Below, in pieces: positions 1 through 4,725 of a DNA stretch of 14,060 bases (positions are counted from its first letter, which is position 1; every line of letters begins with the position of its first letter). Origin of the DNA: DATJJW01 sp035491935 (GTDB lineage Bacteria > Pseudomonadota > Alphaproteobacteria > ATCC43930 > CGMCC-115725). The DNA lies in contig DATJJW010000072.1 of assembly GCA_035491935.1 (NCBI GenBank), positions 1-14,060 on the forward strand. The letters are read 5' to 3'. The position numbers were made by a program, and so were the translations under genes. Under the pieces are notes generated by a model that saw nothing but the letters and a program-made list of their open reading frames with translations, made no database searches and had not been told where the DNA came from.

Positions 1-2
1 AT

Positions 3-176
3 GCGCCGGGCATGGCCAAGACCCGCTTCGCCTCCGATTTCCAGGCGCTGGCCGGCGGCGGCGTACCGAACCCGGCCACGCTGGCGACGCTGGGCGACCA
101 GGTCAGCGACCTGCAGAGCTTCATGGGAACGTTCCGCCAGAAGATCATCCATGGCGGGCTGGACGCCGTCGACTGA
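3..176 (+). CDS. 3' end of an unrecognised gene (partial)
   Basis: Reading frame 3 is open from the window edge to a TGA at 174-176 and gives 57 residues of a C-terminus. It has a Phe/Ala/Gly-containing stretch followed by an amphipathic helix-like segment (DLQSFMGTFRQKI). GC-rich third codon positions and a sensible residue mix make it more convincing than the two other frames here, which are Arg/Pro-rich. The gene runs rightward and converges on fliP, with a 154-bp gap (177-330). I do not recognise the family. The next genes are flagellar, so a motility or chemotaxis role is possible, but nothing in these residues proves it. The N-terminal part lies outside the window. Confidence 0.5.
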   Translation, partial: APGMAKTRFASDFQALAGGGVPNPATLATLGDQVSDLQSFMGTFRQKIIHGGLDAVD

Positions 177-330
177 GGCATCGATGCTGCCGAGGGAGGC
201 GGTTCCGTGCGTCAGATCGGCAGCTTCGGACCCGGCGGTGGAGCGTTGAGGTCATGCACTGCCTTGGTCATGGCGCACGAACCAATGGCCGGCCCAAGGG
301 CCAGTGATGTGGAAAAGCGGGACTGACCCC

Positions 331-1116
331 TCAGTTCGCGCCGAAGCTCTGTACCAGCGAGCCGCAGACCAGGTACCAGCCATCGATCAGCACGAAGAAC
401 ACGAGCTTGAACGGCAGCGACAATACGCTGGGCGGCAGGCTGACCATGCCCATGGACATGACCAGCGACGCGATGACGATGTCGATGATCAGGAACGGCA
501 GGAACAGAAGGAAGCCGATCTCGAAGGCGCGGCGCAGCTCGCTGATCAGGAAGGCGGGCAGGAGCGCGCGAAGCGGCACGTCGTCAGGCTTGGCGACCGG
601 CGGAATCTTGCCGAGATTCATGAACAGGGTCAGGTCCTGCTCGCGCACATGGGTGATCATGAAGCGCTGGAACGGCGCGACGATCAGCGGGAAGGCCTGC
701 TCCTCGTTGATCTGCTCGGCGATCAACGGCTTCACGCCCTGATTATAGGCCTGCTCCAGCGTCGGCCCCATGACGAAGGCGGTGAGGAACAGCGCCAGGC
801 TGACCATCACCGTATTGGGCGGCGTCGACTGGATGCCCATGGCCGTGCGCAGGAAGGACAGCACGACGATGATGCGGGTGAAGGAGGTCACGGTGACGAG
901 GATGCCGGGTACGACGCTCAGCACCGTCATCAGCGCCACAAGCTCGACGATGCGGCCGGTGGCCGAGCCGCGTTCGCCGAGATCGAGCTGCAGGCTCTGC
1001 GCCAGCGCCGGTGGCGACCACAATGCCAGGGTGAGCGACAGGAGCGTCCCGCCCAGCAGGGTGACCGCCAGCGTCCGGCGGCGACCCGGTTTGATGAGCT
1101 TGAATATATTCGGCAT
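331..1116 (-). CDS. fliP: Flagellar type III export gate protein FliP
   Basis: FliP is a core subunit of the FliP5-FliQ4-FliR1 export gate at the centre of the flagellar basal body. The 261-residue product, of normal family length, starts with a cleavable signal peptide: a basic KPGRRR region, a hydrophobic core, and a likely cut after Ala39. A membrane segment covers about 55-85. A central periplasmic domain follows, and then a highly typical C-terminus with paired membrane helices: PFLIIDIVIASLVMSMGM and SLPFKLVFFVLIDGWYL are near-consensus FliP. The open frame continues upstream to 1626, but the ATG at 1116-1114 is the right start. It shares one base with the fliO stop (TGATG), and the protein then begins with the signal peptide. 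This is the last gene of the leftward operon. Confidence 0.96.
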   Translation of the reverse strand: MPNIFKLIKPGRRRTLAVTLLGGTLLSLTLALWSPPALAQSLQLDLGERGSATGRIVELVALMTVLSVVPGILVTVTSFTRIIVVLSFLRTAMGIQSTPPNTVMVSLALFLTAFVMGPTLEQAYNQGVKPLIAEQINEEQAFPLIVAPFQRFMITHVREQDLTLFMNLGKIPPVAKPDDVPLRALLPAFLISELRRAFEIGFLLFLPFLIIDIVIASLVMSMGMVSLPPSVLSLPFKLVFFVLIDGWYLVCGSLVQSFGAN

Positions 1117-1481
1117 CAGGATTGTACCTGGTCGAGCTGTCGCCGGAAGCTGGTGGCTGGCCGTTGCCCGTCCTCCGGTGCCGCCGTGGCCGGCTGGGCC
1201 GCCGGCACCGCGGCCGTGACCATGATGTCGCCTTCGATCACCAGGTCGTTGGGGCCACCGGTCAGCAGCAGGTGTTCGGTATCGTCGCGCCGGACCAGCA
1301 CCAGGCGCCGGCGCTGATCGACGGCGGCCACCTCGACGACCGCAAGGCGCCGCGTACCCTTGCCGCCGCGCATGCGGATGGCCGTGCCGTATTTGCGGAT
1401 CATGAAGGCCAGGGCGGCGATCATGACGAGAACCAGTCCCAGAGACAGGAGTGCGCGCAGGTACAGTTCGTAATCGTTCAT
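1116..1481 (-). CDS. fliO: Flagellar export assembly protein FliO
   Basis: FliO is a small bitopic membrane protein that helps FliP assemble into the export gate. The product has 121 residues. A short N-terminus is followed by one membrane helix (about 9-28, rich in Leu/Val/Ile/Ala), then a cytoplasmic domain with the FliO-type pattern VDQRRRLVLVRRDDTEHLLL and a following NDLVIE strand. An Ala/Pro-rich, weakly conserved tail begins after about residue 90. The ATG (1481-1479) overlaps the stop of the preceding gene by four bases (ATGA), and the stop overlaps the fliP start by one base, so fliO and fliP are probably translationally coupled. FliO sequences diverge strongly, so position beside fliP is part of the identification. 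Confidence 0.88.
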   Translation of the reverse strand: MNDYELYLRALLSLGLVLVMIAALAFMIRKYGTAIRMRGGKGTRRLAVVEVAAVDQRRRLVLVRRDDTEHLLLTGGPNDLVIEGDIMVTAAVPAAQPATAAPEDGQRPATSFRRQLDQVQS

Positions 1482-1861
1482 CGGCCCGTCTTTTCCTTGG
1501 GGCCGGCTTTTTCGGCGGAGGGTGCCTTCTCGACCTCCTCGCCATAACCTTCCGACGCCGCCTGATAAGCCTTGGCCGCCTGGCGCGGGTTGTTTTCCGG
1601 CATGGCCGTGGCCTTCGCGATGGCATTGCGCAGCAGCGCTTCCAGCAGGTCGAGCGTGGTCATCAGCGCCAGCAAGGCCGGGGCGACATCGGTGCGCTTC
1701 TGCGCCACGGCAATCTCGCAGATGGTCTGGACGCGCGGCGCCAGATCCTGGATCTCGACCAGACCGCCTTCACGCAGCACCGCATTGGCGGCATCGAGCT
1801 GCGCCTGGGTATCGGCGATCAGCAGGGCAATATCGGCCTCGTAACCGGTCTCGCGCGTCAC
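1478..1861 (-). CDS. Unknown 127-residue helical protein in the flagellar fliOP operon
   Basis: I do not recognise this family. The product has no signal peptide or membrane helix. It is predicted to be almost wholly alpha-helical: residues about 5-90 are rich in Ala/Leu with heptad-like spacing (VQTICEIAVAQKRTDVAPAL, then LLALMTTLDLLEALLRNAIA). A charged, Lys/Glu-rich and probably disordered tail follows from about 92. The start is GTG at 1861-1859, overlapping the stop of the FlhB-domain gene (GTGA); its stop overlaps the fliO ATG. Coupling on both sides between export-apparatus genes implies a flagellar role. Small helical soluble proteins in such operons are often export chaperones (FlgN/FliT type), but that is inference from size, composition and place, not a sequence match. 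Confidence 0.8.
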   Translation of the reverse strand: MTRETGYEADIALLIADTQAQLDAANAVLREGGLVEIQDLAPRVQTICEIAVAQKRTDVAPALLALMTTLDLLEALLRNAIAKATAMPENNPRQAAKAYQAASEGYGEEVEKAPSAEKAGPKEKTGR

Positions 1862-2175
1862 TGGACCGCCGCTTTCTCGGCTTGTCCCTTTTCGGCTTGC
1901 CCCTTCTCGGCTTGTAGGGGATGCAAGGAAATCTCCCAGTGATAGACATGCGACAAGATCTCGGCGACCGTGGTGAGCGCGATGACCGGGATCTCCGATC
2001 CCACTTCCAGCGCGGACAGGATCTCGACCAGGCTGGCATCCTCGCGGACCTTCACGTCATTGGCGAAGGCCACGTCCAGGATCTGCCGTGCGAAGGCACC
2101 CTCGCCGGTCGCCACCACGATTGGGGTGGCCGGTTCCTTCGGGTCAAAGGCGAGGGCGACGGCTTTTTCTTTCAT
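1858..2175 (-). CDS. Stand-alone FlhB C-terminal-domain protein (FhlB/FlhX type)
   Basis: The 105-residue product matches only the cytoplasmic C-terminal half of the export switch protein FlhB (EscU/YscU/HrcU family). It begins KAVALAFDPKEPATPIVVATG, which aligns with the FlhB segment just after the NPTH self-cleavage site. It continues through the typical ...VREDASLVEILSALEVGSEIP and AEILSHVYHWE elements. The four FlhB membrane helices are absent and there is no NPTH motif, so the protein resembles the already-cleaved FlhB fragment. The C-terminus carries a short repeat (AEKGQ, AEKGQ, AEKAA). Known FhlB/FlhX proteins take part in the export substrate switch, and some can replace the FlhB C-terminal fragment. 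It is the first gene of the leftward operon, starting 144 bp from divergent flgB. Confidence 0.9.
   Translation of the reverse strand: MKEKAVALAFDPKEPATPIVVATGEGAFARQILDVAFANDVKVREDASLVEILSALEVGSEIPVIALTTVAEILSHVYHWEISLHPLQAEKGQAEKGQAEKAAVQ
1872..1916 (-). repeat. Three 15-bp tandem repeats coding AEKGQ-like units
   Basis: Three adjacent imperfect copies of a 15-base unit lie at 1872-1886, 1887-1901 and 1902-1916. They share the core TTCTCGGCTTG or TTTTCGGCTTG. Because the unit is a multiple of three, the repeat stays in frame and codes AEKGQ-AEKGQ-AEKAA near the C-terminus of the FlhB-domain protein. Copy number may vary by slippage without breaking the frame. Confidence 0.8.
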
Positions 2176-2218
2176 GCGAGGGCACTCTAGCGCCTCGGCG
2201 TCTTAAAGTGCAGTAAAA

Positions 2219-2239
2219 CCTTGGGGTGCATACCCAAGG
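2219..2239. promoter_or_regulatory. Perfect 7-bp inverted repeat in the divergent flagellar control region
   Basis: CCTTGGG (2219-2225) and CCCAAGG (2233-2239) form a perfect inverted repeat around a 7-base spacer. It lies between the FlhB-domain gene and flgB. A candidate leftward -10 box (TATGCA, 2232-2227) falls in its spacer. It could be an operator for a dimeric regulator or a hairpin in a leader RNA. There is no following T run, so it is not a rho-independent terminator. The regulator is unknown. Confidence 0.45.
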
Positions 2240-2255
2240 ATGCCCTCGTTAACAA
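2227..2255 (-). promoter_or_regulatory. Candidate leftward promoter for the FlhB-domain/fliOP operon
   Basis: On the minus strand TTGTTA (2255-2250) and TATGCA (2232-2227) are separated by 17 bases, an acceptable spacing for a housekeeping-type promoter, though each hexamer matches the consensus only partly. The -35 overlaps the CtrA-type site and the -10 lies within the inverted repeat, so both divergent operons could be controlled from one short stretch. The call rests on motif reading only. Confidence 0.3.
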
Positions 2256-2263
2256 TGGCTTAA
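2249..2263. promoter_or_regulatory. CtrA-type binding site TTAA-N7-TTAA
   Basis: TTAA at 2249-2252 and TTAA at 2260-2263 are separated by exactly seven bases, which matches the CtrA recognition pattern of alphaproteobacteria. TTAA is rare in this GC-rich window, which makes a chance full match less likely. The site lies 56 bp upstream of the flgB start. It precedes a -10-like GATAAT (2285-2290), so its second half sits in the -35 region, as at CtrA-activated flagellar promoters. It also overlaps a candidate leftward -35 box. CtrA binding itself is inferred. Confidence 0.65.
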
Positions 2264-2290
2264 GTACGATGGTGGGAGTATGTAGATAAT
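2260..2290 (+). promoter_or_regulatory. Candidate flgB-operon promoter
   Basis: GATAAT at 2285-2290 resembles a sigma-70-type -10 box and lies 29 bases before the flgB ATG. No good -35 hexamer precedes it; TTAAGT (2260-2265), part of the CtrA site, takes that place. This is the expected design of an activator-dependent promoter. I saw no sigma-54 GG/GC element here. Confidence 0.4.
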
Positions 2291-2319
2291 ACCGGCTTAA
2301 TGGCTCGGGCCCGGGTGCT

Positions 2320-2766
2320 ATGGATCTTTCCTCAATACCGTTGATATCGGCGATCTCGCGCAAGATGCATTGGCTGACCGCACGTCAGCGCGTGCTGGCG
2401 GAGAACGTTGCCAATCTCGATACGCCGCAATACCAGGCGCAGGACCTGACGCCGCTCGATTTCGGCAGCCAGCTTTCCAGCGTGGCGCGCTCGACCGGTA
2501 TCACCATCGCCGGCCATTCGCCTTCGGCGCCAAAGCTGCAGCCGGTGATGACCGCGTCGGATGATTTGCCGGCCCTGGCCTCGCGCCAGGACGATGCCCC
2601 GCATGTCAACAAGCTGCGCGAGGATCACACCATCAACGGCAATACGACGTCGATGGAAGACGAGATGATGAAGGTCTCCAGCACCGCGGCGGATTATCAG
2701 ATGATGACCGAGCTCTATCAGCGCCAGGTCAATTTGTTCACCACAGCCCTCGACAAGGGCGAATAG
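2320..2766 (+). CDS. flgB: Flagellar proximal rod protein FlgB
   Basis: FlgB is a proximal rod subunit that links the MS ring to the drive shaft; it is exported by the flagellar type III system rather than by Sec. The product has 148 residues, slightly longer than many FlgB proteins. Near the N-terminus is the rod-family signature NVANLDTPQY (29-38). The C-terminal helix region (MMKVSSTAADYQMMTELYQR) is typical of FlgB and pairs with the N-terminal helix. No cleavable signal peptide is present, as expected. It opens the rightward flagellar-cckA operon, 56 bp downstream of the CtrA-type site. The Shine-Dalgarno before this ATG is weak. Confidence 0.95.
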   Translation: MDLSSIPLISAISRKMHWLTARQRVLAENVANLDTPQYQAQDLTPLDFGSQLSSVARSTGITIAGHSPSAPKLQPVMTASDDLPALASRQDDAPHVNKLREDHTINGNTTSMEDEMMKVSSTAADYQMMTELYQRQVNLFTTALDKGE

Positions 2767-2790
2767 GACGGGACGGCGAGGGGTTAGGCC

Positions 2791-3201
2791 ATGGATTTCG
2801 ATGATGCGATGCGGATTTCCGCCTCTGCGCTGAATGCGCAGTCGGTGCGCCTGCGCACCATCGCGGAGAATCTCGCCAACGCCAATACCACGGCACCCAA
2901 TCCTTCGGGCGACCCCTATCGCCGCAAGGTCGTGACCTTCCGCAACGTGCTGGATCACTCGACCGGCGATGACCTGGTCAAGATCGGCCACATTACCTAT
3001 GACGGCACGCCCTTCGAATCGCGCTACCTTCCGGGCAATCCGGCGGCCGACGCCCAGGGCTACGTCAAGATGCCCAACGTCAACCCGCTGGTCGAACTGG
3101 GCGACATGCGCGAAGCGCAGCAGAGCTACCAGGCCAGTGTCGACGTCATCACGGTAGCGAAGAACATGCTGGGACAGGCGTTGACCCTGTTGAAGTCTTG
3201 A
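2791..3201 (+). CDS. flgC: Flagellar proximal rod protein FlgC
   Basis: FlgC is a rod subunit that assembles next to FlgB. The 136-residue product has the family length. Its N-terminal helix ends in the rod/hook signature AENLANANTT (25-34), followed by the FlgC-typical DPYRRKVVTF (41-50). A central stretch ends in GYVKMPNVNPLVELGDM and leads to the C-terminal helix (QQSYQASVDVITVAKNMLGQ). The start follows flgB by 24 bp and has a clear GAGGGG Shine-Dalgarno about 7 bases before the ATG. The next gene, fliE, follows after 85 bp in which I see no gene. Confidence 0.96.
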   Translation: MDFDDAMRISASALNAQSVRLRTIAENLANANTTAPNPSGDPYRRKVVTFRNVLDHSTGDDLVKIGHITYDGTPFESRYLPGNPAADAQGYVKMPNVNPLVELGDMREAQQSYQASVDVITVAKNMLGQALTLLKS

Positions 3202-3286
3202 TCCGGCCGTGGTTGGATCGCCGATGGAATTTGGGGGTAGCTTCCCTTGTTGAGGATCGCCCCGTGATGTATCCGAGGACCGTGTC

Positions 3287-3601
3287 ATGACCGTCAACAT
3301 CGCCGCCGGCGCTGCCGCCTATGCCGATACCGCCCGCAAGCTGTCGAGCGGGGTCGGGGTCGCCGCACCCGCCCAGGGTGACGGCAAGGGTTTCGGCGAC
3401 CTCGTGAAGAACGCGATCAACGGCGCCATCGACAGCCAGAAGCAGGGCGAGGCGGCGAGCATGGCGGCGGTCGCGGGCAAGGCCGACATCAACAGCGTGG
3501 TCATGGCCGTCACCAACGCGCAGATGACCCTGCAGACCGTGGTCGCCGTGCGCGACAAGGTCGTCCAGGCCTATCAGCAGATCCTGCAGATGCCGATCTG
3601 A
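3287..3601 (+). CDS. fliE: Flagellar hook-basal body protein FliE
   Basis: FliE joins the MS ring (FliF) and export gate to the proximal rod and is thought to be the first rod-type protein exported. The 104-residue product has normal length. The N-terminal third is variable and Ala/Gly-rich. The C-terminal half carries the conserved family region: DINSVVMAVTNAQMTLQTVV, then AVRDKVVQAYQQILQMPI, ending in the usual Met-Pro-hydrophobic tail. GAGGAC lies roughly 8 bases before the ATG. An in-frame upstream start is not evident. The 54 bp after the stop contain a stable GC-rich hairpin before fliQ. Confidence 0.95.
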   Translation: MTVNIAAGAAAYADTARKLSSGVGVAAPAQGDGKGFGDLVKNAINGAIDSQKQGEAASMAAVAGKADINSVVMAVTNAQMTLQTVVAVRDKVVQAYQQILQMPI

Positions 3602-3607
3602 GGCCAC

Positions 3608-3634
3608 GCCGGCCTTGGAGCGCCCTCGGCCGGC
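3608..3634 (+). other. GC-rich hairpin between fliE and fliQ
   Basis: GCCGGCC (3608-3614) pairs perfectly with GGCCGGC (3628-3634). Inside it, GAG and CTC can form three more pairs closing a CGCC loop, with a TTG bulge. A competing pairing of GAGGCC (3600-3605) with GGCCTC (3632-3637) is also possible. No U tract follows, so this is not a classical terminator. It may reduce read-through or protect the upstream mRNA, setting the ratio of rod to gate proteins. Confidence 0.45.
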
Positions 3635-3655
3635 CTCGGTATTGTTGCCCCGGTC

Positions 3656-3922
3656 ATGAATGAAGCGGATATCATCAACATCGCCCGGCAGGCGATCTAT
3701 GTCGCGCTGAAGCTGGGCGGGCCGATCATGATCATGACCCTGGTCATCGGCATCATCATCTCGATCTTCCAGGCCTTGACCCAGATCCAGGAGCAGACGC
3801 TGACCTTCATTCCGAAGATCGTCGCGACTTTCCTTGCATTCCTGTTCCTGATGCCGTTCATGATCAACACGTTGGTGAACTTCACGCACGTTCTGGCCGA
3901 TCGGATCATCAATATCCAATAA
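3656..3922 (+). CDS. fliQ: Flagellar type III export gate protein FliQ
   Basis: FliQ is the small gate subunit that wraps the FliP-FliR core. The 88-residue product has the standard length and two hydrophobic helices (about 16-38 and 51-75). They flank the conserved cytoplasmic loop QALTQIQEQTLTFIPKI, which is close to consensus for FliQ and its type III secretion relatives. Placement directly before fliR with a 23-bp gap separates it from a virulence-system homologue. The ATG at 3656 has little Shine-Dalgarno and follows the GC hairpin, so its expression may depend on local RNA folding. Confidence 0.96.
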   Translation: MNEADIINIARQAIYVALKLGGPIMIMTLVIGIIISIFQALTQIQEQTLTFIPKIVATFLAFLFLMPFMINTLVNFTHVLADRIINIQ

Positions 3923-3930
3923 CCCGAGGG

Positions 3931-3936
3931 AGGAGG
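3931..3936 (+). promoter_or_regulatory. Strong Shine-Dalgarno for the GTG start of fliR
   Basis: A perfect AGGAGG lies nine bases before the GTG at 3946. It is the clearest ribosome binding site in this operon and settles the fliR start, since no suitable ATG is nearby. Confidence 0.8.
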
Positions 3937-3945
3937 CGGGGGGTC

Positions 3946-4725
3946 GTGACCACCTACACGCTGCAACAACTCCTGCCGGCCAATATCTTTACTCTGCTGC
4001 TGGTCTTCGCCCGGGTCGGCTCTGCCGTGGGGCTGCTGCCCGGCGTCGGCGACGCCTATGTCAGCCCGCGTATCCGCCTGATGGTCGCCGGCGGCCTCAC
4101 CCTCCTGATCGCACCGCTGATCGCACCCGCCATGCCGGCGGAGCCCAAGGACATCCTGGGATTGTTCGTCCTGCTGTTCGGCGAGATCTTCGTCGGGTTG
4201 TTCCTGGGGCTGATCGCCCGCGTGCTGTTCACGGCGCTGGAGACCGGCGGCGCCATCATCGCCATGCAGACGAACCTGTCGAGCGCCCTCGTCTTCAACC
4301 CGGGCGCTGAAGCGCAGGAGACGCTGCCGGCCGGGTTCTACGGCGCGCTGGCGGTCGTGCTGATCTTCGTGACCGGCACCTATGGCATGCTGCTGCGCGC
4401 CATCGTCGACAGCTACAACGTCTTCCCGCCGGGCACATTGCCGCCCTTCGACGACATGTCGGTGGCCATGGTGCGCGCTGCCTCACGCAGCTTCATCATT
4501 GCCATGGAACTGGCGGCTCCCTACCTGATCGTGACGACCCTTTTCTATGCCATGCTAGGGTTGATCGCTCGGATCATGCCACAGCTCCAGGTCTTCTATG
4601 TCGGTATCCCGGCTCAGATCATGGCAGGACTATTCATGCTTGTCCTGACCTTGCCCGTCAGCATCCTGTGGTTCCTCAATACCTGGCAGGCGGCCATGAA
4701 CAGCCTGACGACGCCGATACCATGA
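3946..4725 (+). CDS. fliR: Flagellar type III export gate protein FliR
   Basis: FliR completes the FliPQR gate; one copy per basal body normally contacts FlhB. The 259-residue product has the usual length and about six hydrophobic segments. Conserved FliR features include an N-terminal FARVGSAVGLLPG segment and the NLSSALVFNPGAEAQETLPAG loop. The C-terminal membrane region (IMAGLFMLVLTLPVSILWF) is also typical. Start is GTG, chosen because of the AGGAGG nine bases upstream. Its stop overlaps the cckA start by four bases (ATGA). flhB, the usual next gene and physical partner of FliR, is not here. Confidence 0.96.
   Translation: MTTYTLQQLLPANIFTLLLVFARVGSAVGLLPGVGDAYVSPRIRLMVAGGLTLLIAPLIAPAMPAEPKDILGLFVLLFGEIFVGLFLGLIARVLFTALETGGAIIAMQTNLSSALVFNPGAEAQETLPAGFYGALAVVLIFVTGTYGMLLRAIVDSYNVFPPGTLPPFDDMSVAMVRAASRSFIIAMELAAPYLIVTTLFYAMLGLIARIMPQLQVFYVGIPAQIMAGLFMLVLTLPVSILWFLNTWQAAMNSLTTPIP

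Noticed and set aside
286..303. Inverted repeat TGGCC/GGCCA (with an inner GGCCC/GGGCC) downstream of fliP
   Set aside because: The stem is only five pairs in either form and has no T tract on either side, so I did not call it a terminator. The rest of 177-330 shows no gene.
1117..1626. Upstream extension of the fliP frame to 1626
   Set aside because: The extension is Arg/Pro-rich, overlaps fliO entirely, and would put the FliP signal peptide in the middle of the protein.
3202..3286. GATCC/GGATC repeat and possible small gene in the flgC-fliE gap
   Set aside because: The pairing is five bases over a 10-base spacer, and no start with a credible ribosome site opens a frame of useful length.
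4668..4721. Earlier in-frame start for cckA
   Set aside because: It would lie well inside fliR; the ATG at 4722 forms a standard ATGA overlap and leaves a normal membrane-protein N-terminus.
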